Of a stretch of 64,000 bases of DNA, positions 1-15,927 are shown piece by piece. Both the position numbers and the translations under genes were made by a program. Within the stretch, counting starts at the first letter, position 1, and each line of letters starts with the position of its first letter. Location of the stretch: positions 11,898,001 to 11,962,000 of the forward strand of contig NC_003070.9 of the NCBI RefSeq assembly GCF_000001735.4, written 5' to 3'. Source of the DNA: Arabidopsis thaliana. Lineage: Eukaryota; Streptophyta; Magnoliopsida; Brassicales; Brassicaceae. Under the pieces are notes generated by a model. The model saw only the letters and a list, made by a program, of their open reading frames with translations, searched no databases and was not told where the DNA came from.

Positions 1-3000
1 AAAATCATCATTGTCGCCATCATTATCAGCGTTATCACCATCATTGCCAATAATTTTCCTTTTCTTACTCTGTGCCTATCAAAAATAATAAAAAAAATAG
101 ATGTTTAAAATACCTTGTAAACAAAATTTTTAAAATCATAATAAATTAGATACTAACCTCTTTCCTTGTTGGAACATCAACATCAGCACTATCAACTTGT
201 TTCTGCCTCTTTCTCGGCACCTAGAATAGTAAAAAACACCAATTAAAAGTATTTTTAAAATCCATTGTAAATATCATAACAAGACAATTGACAATTTTTA
301 AAAACAGTACTATTGCAAATACTAACCTGTTTTCTTGTTTTAAGATTATCCTCAGCATGAACACTTGGTTTAACTCTCTTGTTCTGAAGTTGCATGAAAG
401 ATAAACTTTTAAAGATTTGAAAAAAATATTATAAACACTTGGTTAGATAATACAATTTTTTTTAAATGCTAACCTCATTTCTTCCTCTGCTAACTCTCTT
501 CTTATCCTTTTGAACATCCAGACTTTCTTCAGACAAAATATTGAAACTTGGTGTAGAGGATCGTGGAGTAGGAGACTTATCCTTGAAAAGATAACAGAAT
601 GTAAAATTATAAAAAGGATACTAATCATTTTTGTAAGACTTTTAGAGATATAAATTACTGTTCTTTTGACGATTCTTCAACTAATTCATCACCAACATCA
701 CGTTGGGTGTTTTCATCATCACCCGGATAGCTCCCATACTGTGTGTTTGGCTCTCGGATTGAATCTTCAAATGATTCATTGTCATTCTGTAATAAAATAA
801 AAACAATAAGTCAATCATTAATATAATTAGTAGACCTTTAAAATAGCTTGTAAAGATTTTCAATTACCTCTGCTTTTCTTTCTAGTCCTCCTTCTTCTTC
901 AGCCTGCGAAAAAAAAGAGTACATTGTAAAGGTTTACTACGTATTTAACCTTTAAAATACATTGTAAAACCTTTCCTTTCAAATAGCTTTTAAAGAAACA
1001 TTTACAATTACCTCTAGTTGTCTTTCTACTTCTTCATGTTCTTGTTTTCTTTCTTCATCTTCCTCAGATCTCTGATTATTCTTTTCCTCCATTCTAATGT
1101 CCAAAATCCTCTCAATCAGCTCGACTCTCTTGTTAAGATCTTCAAGGATTGTCAAAATCCTGTCAAGCTTCTCGCTATCAGATATTTTGTTATTAATTTT
1201 GTTTTGACCTACTTCTTCAAGGGCAGCACAAACATCAACGCATCTTGTATTCCATTCAGTTTTCTTCAATCTGTAGGCCATCTTAACAAGTTCCAAAACC
1301 TTTTGGAATTCTATGTCGTCTGTGTGGAAATCAGGAACTAAAGACTTGAAGTCTTCTGGGTTTCCAATAATTGTATTCACCTCAATCTGCGAAGATACAA
1401 TAACATTACAAATCTTGAGAAAGCAGAACTTCAAATCTCAAAACCATTTAAAGAATTCTGTAAATAGACAAAAGCTTACCTCAGAAACATCATTTACAAG
1501 GTTTACGATCTTGAAAAACTCTGGAGTAGTAGTGCTTTTCCACTTCAATATCAATGGATATTCAGATTGGAATTCGTTATCTTTAACTCCATATGCTGCA
1601 CCAAATGCTGGAACTGCGCTCAACACCCATATTGTTAGCGCTAGTCCAAATCCTCTCAAATCATATTTCTCTTTTGCCCAAGTTTTCTCGTCCATTCTCA
1701 GAATTGAATTTGATAGAACACTGAATGCTTCTTTACCCCCACGGTTGGGCTGTGTACATCTCAAAATCAGAAGCATGCTGCAATCTTGGCAAAGGTATCT
1801 TCTCTTTTCCATATGGTGTCAAAAGAATTCCTTCAGTCAACACTACTGCAGCAAGACACAACTTTTCTTCATCTTCAACAGCAAGTTCACCTTCCTTAGG
1901 TTTTAAAAACAATCGATCTTCGAGATCACCAAGAGTATAGGATCCTTTACTAGCCCAAAAGTATGGTTCTTTTACAGGATCTTTCCCCTTTCGTTGAAGT
2001 TCCCTATGAACAGGTTCACATTGAATTCTTGTATGAACAAAAGACAGTGTAGAGACTATTATTACAGGTTTTATAGTAAATACTTTAAAAACGATTGTAA
2101 ATCATGTTTAACACTTTTAAAAGCTTTTAAAATCCCTTATAAATCATTCAATGCCACTAATTTATGGTTTAAAAACGATTGTAAACCATGCAGACACTTT
2201 TAAAATCCCTTGTAAATCATTATATGACACTTACTTATGCTTTAAAAACGATTGTAAATCATGTTTAACCCTTCTAAAAGCTTTTAAAATCTCTTGTAAA
2301 TCATTCTATTCGACTTACTTATGCTTAAAAAACGATTGCTAATCATGTTTAACCCTTAGAAAAGGTTTTAAAATCCCTTGTAAATATTCTATGTCACTTA
2401 CTTATGTTTTAAAATCGATTGTAAACTATGCAAACACTTCTAAAATCCCTTGTAAATCGTTTTAAGACACTTACTTATGCTTTTAAAATCCCTTGTAAAC
2501 GTGGTTAACACTTCTTTAAGGTTTTAAAATCCTTTGTAAATTATTCTATGTTAGTTACTTATGCCTAAAAACGGTTGTAAACCATGCATACCCTTTTTCA
2601 AATCCCTTGTAAATCATTATCTGCCACTAACTTATGCTTCTTAAACGATTGTTAATGAAGTAAACCCCTTTTAAAAGCTTTTAAAATCCCTTGTAAATTA
2701 TCTATGACACTTACTTATTTTTTAAAAACGATTATAAACTACGCAAACAGTTATGCAAATGCCTTGTAAATCATTCTACGACAGTTAATTAAGCTTTAAA
2801 AACGATTGTAAAACTTTATTACATGTTGTGAGATAGAACTCTCTCAAGGAGAAACGGATAGGTTGAGAATCAACTCTAAACCAAAGAGTTGATCCTTTTG
2901 TTTTCACTCTCTGCTGCATGAGATAGTGAAAGATTTTTCCAGAAAATCTGATTCCCTTCTTAGCCTTCATTTTTGGTCCCAATTCAACTAGAGGACCAAG

Positions 3001-3165
3001 AAACGAACTTCTAATCTTCTGAAATAAACACTCGCCTAAAGCTTCCTCTACTTTACTAACTAAATTCCAATCCGAGTATTGTTGAACGGTTCCCAGTGCA
3101 ATAGATTCCTCACCTTCTCTGTAGATTTGTTCAGGCTATGTAAGGATTTCACTCTCTGAATCCAT
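1..3165 (-). pseudogene. DUF1985 / Ulp1-associated (Mutator-type) gene, decayed, runs off left edge
   Basis: Read on the minus strand, 3165 to about 2820 encodes the N-terminus of a DUF1985-like domain (LWFRVDSQPIRFSLREF is diagnostic of this Arabidopsis family). About 2030 to 1438 continues it (LTEGILLTPYGKEKIPLPR, then SVLSNSILRMDEKTWAKEKY). 1434 to 979 encodes a charged, coiled-coil-like stretch, and a string of short exons rich in K/R/E continues to the left edge. Such proteins usually accompany C-terminal Ulp1 SUMO-protease domains and many sit in Mutator-like elements; that is family knowledge, since the Ulp1 part is not in the window. The copy looks dead. There is an in-frame TAG at 3136-3138, the tenth codon, and an extra base in the C-run at 1736-1740 shifts the frame in the middle of the domain. 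An intron at about 2060-2815 is filled by tandem repeats. The DUF name is from memory of the motif. Confidence 0.7.
2085..2804. repeat. Intronic minisatellite with alternating 83- and 74-bp units
   Basis: Starts of the motif tttaaaaacgattgtaaa (with variants) fall at about 2085, 2168, 2241, 2324, 2407, 2481, 2564, 2638, 2721 and 2795. Spacings are 83, 73, 83, 83, 74, 83, 74, 83 and 74. The long unit carries an aaaagcttttaaaat core and the short unit a catgcaaacacttttaaaat-like core, so the array is mostly a dimeric higher-order repeat of about 157 bp with one doubled long unit. Both units share ttttaaaatcccttgtaaat followed by acttacttatgc. It occupies the intron between the two DUF1985 coding pieces. 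Confidence 0.85.
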
Positions 3166-3333
3166 CTGCAAAACATGTTATGAAACAGCGTCAGATTTAC
3201 TATAAAATTGACTATAAAATTGACTATAAAATCGATTATAAAAACGATTACCGTCGGATCTATCGATATCTCTGGGGATTGTTTGCGTCGTAGAGATATG
3301 ATCTGAATCCTTCAGCGAAGAACAGGTTTATCG

Positions 3334-3530
3334 GAGAGGAAATTCGTCGGCGATTTTGGGGTTTCTCAGAAAGAAAATTCGTCGACGATTTTGAGTGAAA
3401 TCGGAGAGGAAATTCGTTGGCGATTTTGAGTGAAATCGGAGAGGGAATTCGTCGGCGATTTTGAGTGAAATCGGAGAGGAAATTCGCCGGCGATTTTGAG
3501 TGAAATCGGAGAGGAAAATCGGAGAGGAAA
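3334..3530. repeat. 35-bp tandem repeat at the 5' end of the DUF1985 pseudogene
   Basis: Units beginning gagaggaaattcgtcggcga and ending ttttgagtgaaatcg start at about 3334 (divergent), 3371 (divergent), 3404, 3439 and 3474, with a partial copy from 3509. The three central units are 35 bp and differ at only a few positions. Downstream there is a second small duplication of the words aaaacgaagaagtttgtg near 3530-3565. The array lies just upstream of the pseudogene start at 3165, in its promoter or 5' leader. Confidence 0.85.
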
Positions 3531-3719
3531 ACGAAGAAGTTTGTGCCAAAACGAAGAAGTTTGTGAAACGAACGTGAAACCTAATCATTCAGAGGGTAAG
3601 ACAGTCATTTGGCATATTAGAAGGGGTAGTTTTAAAAATGGTCTTCAGGAAAGGGCACTTTTACAAAAGTTTATTAGAATAAGGGCAGTTTTGCAAATCT
3701 CCCAAGATTCAATTTAATG

Positions 3720-4628
3720 TTTCAGATTTGTTATCTGTATTCGTGCTTTTAGCATTAAAAGGAGTTTTCTTGAAAGTAATGGAATTGATATGCAATTCTA
3801 AATAGAAACATATACTATGTATCTAACAAAGACATTATTTCACTAAATCAAAGACAATTTATTTTTGAACAGAAATAAGCCAATTGTAGAAAACTTTCTT
3901 CTCTATATTCCTCTTCTAGCCTCTGTAAACTTCCAAAATAAATAGGAGGAAATATTCTAAAATAAAATTTTCTAACAAGGTAAAATATCTATCTTTCATG
4001 ACAAAAAATTACCATTTTTATTACTCAAAAAAATGAAAGGGGCCAATTTTTTATAGGATGAAATTGTATTTACGCAAACTAAATAGAAAAACTTAGAGGA
4101 AAAGGCAAATAATACTATATACTTTGCTTTACTAACTCTTTAAAGGAAAACAATTCTGGTAAAATTTAATATAATTTTTTTGTTTTTATAAAAAGATAAA
4201 AATGTTAAAGTAAGAAATAAAAATCATAAGCATAGATTAGAGACATTAATATATACAAATATATAGAATAATAATAAAAAAATGAATGAAATGGCCGTTA
4301 CTTGGTGAAGACGCATAAAAAGGTTGGGCGTTTCTCTTCTTATCATCTCTGCCGATTTCTCTCCGTCGTGGTCCGTCTTCTCTTTCTCTCTATCTTCCTC
4401 CAATATAGGGTTCTTCTAAATTCTCTTCCTTGTATTATTCTTCTTTGTCGTCGTCTTTAACACAGAGGAAAAACTGCTTATCTCGATTTAGGTTTCCTCG
4501 ACTTTGTTCGGTTTCTTCCGGTTCAAATGTACGTTGACATATTCCCGCGTGCGTCATTGACTTTTTCTTTTTTGGTTTGACGGATTTTGATTTTGTTGTT
4601 GATCACGTTGTAGTTTGGTTCGGATACG
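3720..4628. other. Intergenic region, including UBP11 promoter and leader
   Basis: This stretch is AT-rich without a supported coding region. From about 4310 it becomes rich in ttctctc/tcttc pyrimidine tracts, as is common in Arabidopsis 5' leaders, so UBP11 transcription probably starts near 4310-4350. A leader intron is possible between about 4530 and 4620 but is not proven. Confidence 0.5.
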
Positions 4629-8900
<4,272 letters not shown>

Positions 8901-9307
8901 TCGGAACAGGCCCAACATTTTTCAGGATTCATGACAAAGTTTACTCAAGATCCATTCATTGACCTAATATTTTTATTCTAAAGCTGATTGAGTAAATAGC
9001 GTTTAGATTCTAAAGACTGTATCGTTAGATTTTTTTACTTCTTTTTTTCCCAGTGAGGGAAAAAATTTGGGCAGTGAAAAACATATTATTGATTGGGAAT
9101 ATAGAAGTGAATTAAATGTGTGATCCTCAATTCCTCATACTACATAAGGTGCAAAATGAATTTCTAACATAAAGATTATAGGAGTAATAAAAACGAAAAA
9201 TAGCCGTGAAAATAGCTCAAGTAAAAAAAATATCTGGAATTTAGAAGAATGCAAATGGCTTCAGGACAACTTTAACTTCTAGTAAGTTAAACTCGAGTTT
9301 CGTGTAA
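8901..9307. other. Convergent 3' intergenic space
   Basis: This holds the 3' ends of UBP11 (+) and the glucanase gene (-), which converge here. It is AT-rich with T-runs near 9030, and I see no further gene. Confidence 0.6.
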
Positions 9308-10803
9308 TCAAAGTAAGTGTCTCGCCAGTAACATGCTCACCACCAATGACAATATTGCCCCTTTCCCTTTTCTTTTCCCCTGCAATAAGGAAACAAAATT
9401 CATTTTGTTGCAAATACTTATATTGGAACGAACCATTTCTCTAATTTTTTTATTGTTTTTTTTTATTCTTAAAAATGGGATAACATTTTAGTGCATAACA
9501 AAGTTTTAGACTTAAGGTTGAAAAAACGAATCTAATGCTTTACTTAAAAAAAAGATATCAACTTTAACGAAAAAGAAAATTCGAAGAATCTTACCGTTAC
9601 CGGAGAAGCCGAAATTGCTAAATAACCAGTGGACGCACTATCCGGGGCCACCGGAGAAACCGGAAACACCGGTGACTTATCCCTTCCTCCACCGCTACTA
9701 CTATTCCCACCACCGGTACCACCACCACTAGCACCTCTCACGACATCGTTTAAAGCAAACCCAAGTGAATAAGCCTGAGTCCCATCAGGTTTAAACAAGC
9801 CATAATTCCTCTCCGACGTCGGACCAGGTTTCAAATTCTCATTAAAAAGGGCAAAAACGTAAATACTTAGATCATTATTAGGCTTCAAGGGCGTTTTAGT
9901 CTTTTTACCACTCATCATCATCTTAATCAAGTTTCCGTTATACCTCTTCGCATTCTCCGGCGTAGCTCCGACCTCATCGTCGTCACCTTTCGATGGCCAC
10001 CCAGTCTCCGATATCTCAACTCTCAACGATTTAAACCCCGCCGCCGCTAAAGCAGAGTAGACAGCGTCGATCTGAGCGAACAACATGTTATCGTAGTGAA
10101 AACCGGTGGCCGGATCTACGATTCCTTGATTAGGTTGAAACAGAACGAAATCTAAAGGAACTTCTTTAGGGTTTCCTTTGTAAGCGAAGAAAGGATACGC
10201 GTTGATTAAGAACGGAGAATCAGTTTTCCGGTGAAATTCTAAGATCGGAGTTAGCGAATCGAGTAGATCCGGTTGAAACTCGCCGGCGGAAGGTGGGAAT
10301 GAGGATTTGAGGATCGAGAGAGAATGCGCGGTGGTGACGGAGATTTGATCGGAGAGACCGGCGGTGATTAAAGCAGAGTGAACTCCTTGCATCGCTGGGA
10401 GGAGATTGGTAGTGAGTGAAGAGTCGTTGAGAGCGAGGATTTCGTTACCGATAGTTATGCATGTGATGTTAGTCGCAGGTAAAAATGGAGTAACGTTTTG
10501 TTTGATCCATGTTAAGGCTTTTGAAGGATCTTTCATTTTGGAGAGGTATTCGTTGCCGAGTCCGATGATGAATTCGATTCCGGTGTTGGAGAAAGCTTTG
10601 AGGATTTGTGGATTTGCGTCGTAGAGTTTTACTTTTGTTGCTCCGATTGATTTTATTAGTGGGATTACGTCGGTTGGGGAGGGGAGGTTGTCTCCGATTT
10701 GACCGTAGTTTACTCCGATTGAAGTTGTTGTCGTCGGGAGAATGATCAATGTTAGTGAGATGAGGAATAAGAGAGAAGAGCGATGGAAGCTGGTAAGCTC
10801 CAT
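9308..10803 (-). CDS. GPI-anchored glucan endo-1,3-beta-glucosidase (GH17)
   Basis: Hydrolyses beta-1,3-glucan (callose) at the cell surface or wall. The large exon 10803-9595 carries a hydrophobic signal peptide, the start of the mature enzyme (SIGVNYGQIGDNLPSP), the proton-donor motif ITIGNEIL, and the nucleophile motif VEISETGWPSKG. The catalytic domain is followed by a Gly/Ser-rich linker. A 72-nt mini-exon, 9379-9308, spliced after the SASPVT codons, adds KGAILSLVVSMLLARHLL and a stop: a classic GPI-anchor signal that is lost if the intron is retained. The model from the ATG at 10803 is 426 residues, the length I remember for At1g32860. An upstream in-frame ATG at 10860 would add 19 His-rich residues ahead of the signal peptide and is less likely. 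No X8 carbohydrate-binding domain is present. Confidence 0.92.
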
Positions 10804-10860
10804 TGGATTCCGGCGAGAATGCCGGTGGTGGAGATGATGGAGTTGAAGAGAAGAAGACAA

Positions 10861-13477
10861 TTGCAGAGGTTTGAGTTTATTAACAGTGGAGGTGGTCGGA
10901 AGCTGAGGTAGTGTGAATGTGATATTGTGATTCGTTATTTTGCTTACTATTTTGGTTTTTTATTAAATCGTTTTGATTTCGGATATTTTTTGAGTCGGTT
11001 ATTTAAGGAGGGAATCTCGATGTAGTTTTGTGTGTATATTATAAATTGTTTTTTAAAAAGAAGTAAACTACAAGAAAACTCAATTATCTTAATCTTACAC
11101 AATTTAAGGTGATGGAGACAGGAGAGTACAGTTATAATTAAAGTTAAAACTGGAATTATGTTTCAATGTTCATGTGTCTAATTCATTCTCAACTTTCTAT
11201 ACTTATATGAATTTTTGAGTTTGTTATAAATTTGAGTTATTATTACTAGAAAAATGCATGCATATATATGTGAGAAAAACAATAGAAACGAATCTAGAGA
11301 GAAGTAAGGAAAAAGAAAAGGCAAGTAAACAAAAAACAAGTAGCTTTAGCTTCACATGAACGATTCATTCACTGCTTGCAAAGTTGAAAATCTATGGAAA
11401 ATTTAATCTCTTTTTATATTTTACTTTTTGGGAAACTGACAAAGGTTGATGAATGTGCATTGTTTACAAAATCGACGGTTTTGATCGGCTCTGAACTTTC
11501 TCTCATCTGACTTTACGTGTCTTTTGCACCGGCATAGGTCGGCCTGCTCTATATTCATAATTGAATTTTTTCAACCAAGATATTTATATATTTTTTGTCG
11601 CAGGTAAGATATTTATTTGCTTACTAAATTAGATACTGTTTTAGAAAGAGATAGGTTTAGTTAATGATTTTATGTTATTACATTCGGATATTGAAAACGT
11701 TGGTCTATTTTGCAAAGAACATATTCTTCGATTATTAGCCTTCTTTGGTGTAGTTGTCGCCTTTACAACTTTACAGCTTTCACGTTCGGTTCAACTCAAT
11801 TTTTTTTTTTGAATATAATATACTTTTTATAACGGTAAGTTTTCTCGGTACAAATTGTTTCTTGCGAAACTTTAAATATTTAGACAAGAGAAAAGCATTT
11901 TAAGTGCTATTTTAAAATTGAGTAATCTTTTATTTTCTCACCTTAATTTAATTTAAATTTTCAAATAAAAGTACAAGAGACCATCAGAGAATGAAGAAAT
12001 TCTGGAAATTAAGACCAAAAGAAAATAAAAAATAAAGTCCAAATAAAAGAAGCCAAAACCCCACCAAAATAGCAAAAAAAACTTTACAATTTCTTTCACC
12101 ATGGTGTTATCTAAATAAGTATTGAACGAAGAACAAATTCATTTTTGTTCAACCATAACATTAATCAAAAAACACATAATTTACGTAAAATAGTTTGTAT
12201 ACAACAATAAAACCCGATTGTAATCAACGTGGTGTTAGCTAGTGGTAAATTTTTCAGATGAAAGTATTGTGTTCGACGTACGTTGAAAATGATTTATTTT
12301 CTAAAAAAGATGAATTTAACTTAATATGGATTTCACTTCTAAAAAATATAAAATCTTCATTATTGAACTTCTAGATATTAAGAAAAATAAAAATAGAACA
12401 TGATTGTAATACTATAAGTTTTGACAAACAGCTAATCTTCTCCATTTGCAATCAATTTGATAATGACACCTAAAATTTTCCAATCTCAATCCTTGATACC
12501 AGTAGAGCATATCAATCGTAATGGCACAAAGTACAAACCATTTCAATTTGAAAGAGAATTGCGCAAGAACATTAAAACACCTCTTAATATAGAACAAGGT
12601 AAACTCAATCTTTTTCACATCTGATGATGATGCTGCTTCATCTTTCTCTCCATCTCTAAAAAAATAAAATAAAAACATAACTATGTACTCTTTAAAAATA
12701 TATATTATAATATATAATTGAAGAAAAGATACAACATAAATGGTAGATAGTCAAATCTTTCAAATATAATATAACACTAAACTCAAATAACACATCCAAT
12801 GGGTTATTTTCTGTATATACAAGAGCTCAACAAAATTCTCAAATACTTCGGTTGTGTTCTAGTCATTTGGAGAAATCATGGACATCTAAAAAAAAACCCA
12901 CAGTTTTTGTAGGCCGATGAATTTATTATTACTAAATAAAATATCACGCTTATTATAATCAAGTTTCTAATCTTACGTGTCGTTTAGAGTTAGGCATAAT
13001 ATTCGAATCCGAGTATCTGATCCGAATCTAAATTCAAAATTTCAAAATACATGAACAAATTCTATATTTCAAAATCCAAAAATCGAATTCGAACTGATAT
13101 CGGAACATATCTACAATTTAAATACATAGTAATAATATATTATTAATATTTATATTTTTAATAATCAAGTGTCAAAACATGCGGATTTTTGAATGTTTAA
13201 AATATTTTAAATAGTTAATTATTTTTGAATAAATTTGGTTAAAAAAATGTTTTGGGTTTTTTATATATATATTCTTTATATTTTTGAGTAGTTTAAATAT
13301 ATTTAGTTATGAAATATTTGATTTTTGGAAATTTTGATGAATCCGAATTAGAAATTAAAACATTTAATCCGAACCCAAAATCTAAAATATATCCAAACAG
13401 ATTTTCTATCTCAAATCCAAAATTCCGAAAATTTGGAATACCGATTTGAATCTAAATGGGTATCCGACCCGAAAAAA
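10861..13477. other. Long AT-rich intergenic region
   Basis: No supported gene is present. It contains the glucanase promoter (right of 10860), a degenerate SINE copy at about 12224-12362, and from 13000 to 13470 a stretch repeating ccgaa/ttcgg words within AT-rich DNA, typical of worn-out repeats in this genome. I see no terminal inverted repeat that would define an element in the last stretch. Confidence 0.5.
12224..12362 (+). mobile_element. Degenerate tRNA-like SINE copy
   Basis: The plus strand reads gttagctagtggtaaat, resembling a polymerase III A box, then about 30 bases later gtgttcgacgtacgttg, resembling a B box, then ttctaaaaaagatgaattta. The same order of words is found on the minus strand at 62851-63031 (ttgacctagtggtaaat, ggttcgaggcacgttg, ttctaaaatagatgaattta). 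The match implies two copies of one family. This copy is older: the boxes are mutated and I find no clear target-site duplication, so its ends are approximate. Confidence 0.6.
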
Positions 13478-13666
13478 CGACGTCTCTCGAAGCCAAACCT
13501 TCTACTTCTCCAGAAGGAAAAAGAAAATAACAATTAAATGAAATGAAAAGTAAAATAATTCCGCAAACAAAGATGCTACGTGTCGTCTCTGTAAGCCAAA
13601 CCTTCTTCTCCAAGGAAAAAACACCAATTAAATTAAATGAAAAATAAAATATTTCCGCAGAATAAG
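13478..13666. repeat. Imperfect tandem duplication in the ANAC013 promoter
   Basis: 13478-13568 and 13579-13666 are related copies. Both run cgtctct, then aagccaaaccttct, then ttctcca(g)aaggaaaaa, then caattaaat, atgaaaa.taaaat and ttccgca. The copies differ by small indels. The second copy ends only about 80 bp upstream of the NAC start codon, so the duplication lies in the proximal promoter or leader. Confidence 0.7.
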
Positions 13667-13744
13667 ACTCTTCTTCCATTTGGTACAGAAAAATCGAAAC
13701 TTTTTAGGGTTTTTTTTTTTGTGATAACGAGAGAGAAAAAAGTG

Positions 13745-15692
13745 ATGGACTTGTCGGTTGAGAACGGAGGTTTAGCTCCAGGTTTTAGGTTTCATCCGAC
13801 GGACGAAGAACTTGTCGTCTATTATCTCAAAAGAAAGATCCGTCGGAAAAAACTCAGAGTCGAAGCAATCGGCGAGACTGATGTCTATAAGTTTGATCCT
13901 GAGGAATTACCTGGTACCCTTCATTTCAAATCTTCTCCTTACTCTTTAATTCATTTGATTTGCTTTCGTTTACCTCAAAATTGGAATGTTTTGCTCTGTT
14001 TTCAAGTTTCGATTTTTATCTGTTTCATTCATAGATTGCTCAATTTGAACAAGCATGATTGTTACATATGTATGTATGGTTGATTGATTTACACTCTAAA
14101 GGTTTTTTTTTTTTTAGCTTCTGACTTTAAAAATGGACTCTTTTTTTTTGTGTAGAGAAAGCGTTGTATAAGACTAGAGATCGTCAATGGTTCTTTTTCA
14201 GCTTAAGGGATAGGAAACATGGAAGTAGGTCAAGTAGAGCTACTGAACGTGGCTATTGGAAAGCAACAGGGAAGGATAGAGTCATTCATTGTGATTCGAG
14301 ACCCGTTGGAGAGAAGAAGACTCTTGTTTTCCATAGAGGCAGGGCACCTAATGGCGAACGGACTAATTGGGTGATGCATGAGTATACATTGCACAAAGAG
14401 GAGCTCAAGAGGTGTGGTGGTGAAGATGTTAAGGATGCTTATGTTCTTTACAAGATTTATAAGAAAAGTGGGTCTGGTCCTAAGAATGGTGAGCAATATG
14501 GAGCTCCTTTTATTGAAGAAGAATGGGCTGAAGATGATGATGATGATGTTGATGAGCCTGCTAATCAGCTCGTTGTTTCGGCTAGTGTTGATAATAGTTT
14601 ATGGGGGAAAGGGCTTAACCAATCTGAATTGGATGATAATGATATTGAAGAGCTGATGAGTCAGGTTAGAGATCAGTCTGGTCCAACATTGCAGCAGAAT
14701 GGGGTGTCTGGACTGAACTCTCATGTAGACACGTATAATCTGGAGAACCTGGAGGAAGATATGTATTTGGAAATCAATGATCTTATGGAACCTGAACCTG
14801 AACCAACTTCTGTGGAAGTCATGGAGAATAACTGGAACGAGGATGGTTCTGGTCTCCTGAATGATGATGATTTCGTTGGTGCTGATTCATATTTCCTTGA
14901 TTTGGGAGTGACAAATCCTCAGTTAGATTTTGTTAGTGGTGATTTGAAAAATGGGTTTGCACAAAGTCTTCAGGTGAATACTTCTTTAATGACTTACCAG
15001 GCCAATAATAACCAGTTCCAGCAGCAATCAGGGAAGAACCAAGCTAGTAACTGGCCACTCCGTAACAGCTATACCAGACAGATAAACAATGGATCATCGT
15101 GGGTGCAGGAGCTAAACAATGACGGACTTACCGTTACCCGGTTTGGTGAGGCGCCTGGTACAGGTACTTGAAAGCACTAACAGATTTTCCTGTAGATACC
15201 TCTTTTCACTCGCATACTAAATATTCTATCTAATTGTGAGGAAAGCGACTGGCTTCTTATCCTAATCATATTCCCTTGACAGGTGATTCATCTGAATTCC
15301 TAAACCCTGTTCCTTCTGGTATAAGTACAACTAATGAAGATGACCCGTCAAAAGACGAGTCTAGTAAGTTTGCTTCTAGTGTATGGACTTTCCTGGAATC
15401 CATTCCTGCAAAGCCAGCATATGCATCAGAGAATCCATTTGTGAAGCTGAACCTTGTTAGAATGTCAACCAGTGGTGGTCGTTTCAGGTTTACTTCTAAA
15501 AGCACAGGTAATAATGTTGTTGTTATGGATAGTGACTCAGCAGTGAAGAGGAACAAGTCTGGAGGAAACAACGATAAGAAGAAGAAGAAGAACAAAGGTT
15601 TCTTTTGCTTATCGATCATTGGGGCTTTATGTGCTTTGTTTTGGGTGATCATAGGAACAATGGGAGGTTCAGGGAGGCCTTTGTTATGGTGA
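13745..15692 (+). CDS. ANAC013: Membrane-tethered NAC transcription factor
   Basis: Three exons, 13745-13913, 14156-15163 and 15283-15692, encode 528 residues. Residues 1-160 form the NAC DNA-binding domain: [20 protein letters not shown], then [25 protein letters not shown], and [12 protein letters not shown] long acidic middle (a DDDDDVDEP stretch and many E/D) fits an activation domain. The C-terminus has a lysine-rich stretch and one transmembrane helix ([20 protein letters not shown]), placing it in the NTL (NAC with transmembrane tail) group. From the literature, ANAC013 (At1g32870) is ER-anchored and released during mitochondrial stress to induce retrograde targets such as AOX1a. An in-frame upstream ATG at 13637, with no stop before 13745, could add 36 residues; I chose 13745 because it precedes the conserved N-terminus directly. 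Confidence 0.95.
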
Positions 15693-15927
15693 GAACCGAA
15701 AAATCCAAGAGGTTAAGAGACATAAAGGCTTGGTTTTGTGTGAACCATTAGAGAGTCAAGTCATTGTAATTATTCTCTTGGATTATTAGATTCAGAAGCT
15801 GTTTAGTATCACAGTTTATGCTTGGAAGTTTTCTCTGGTATTGTTAAAAAAGTACCAATAGAAATAAGCAAAAGAATTTTCTTATCTTTTAGGATATTTG
15901 AACAAATGATGTTACTTAACTAGATTA

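Noticed and set aside
2085-2804. CRISPR-like array
   Set aside because: The regularly spaced words are a plant minisatellite. Unit lengths of 74-83 bp with similar interspersed sequence do not fit unique spacers, and the genome is eukaryotic.
3328-3588. 86-codon repetitive frame across the 35-bp array
   Set aside because: A product of the tandem repeats only, with no sign of a protein outside the repeat units.
12412-12678. 88-codon minus-strand frame in the 11-13 kb intergenic region
   Set aside because: It has no recognisable motif, no partner exons and no similarity that I can name. The frame lies in AT-rich DNA and could arise by chance.
13000-13470. Possible MITE rich in ccgaa/ttcgg words
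   Set aside because: No matching inverted ends or target-site duplication was found, so it is left as degraded repeat-like DNA.
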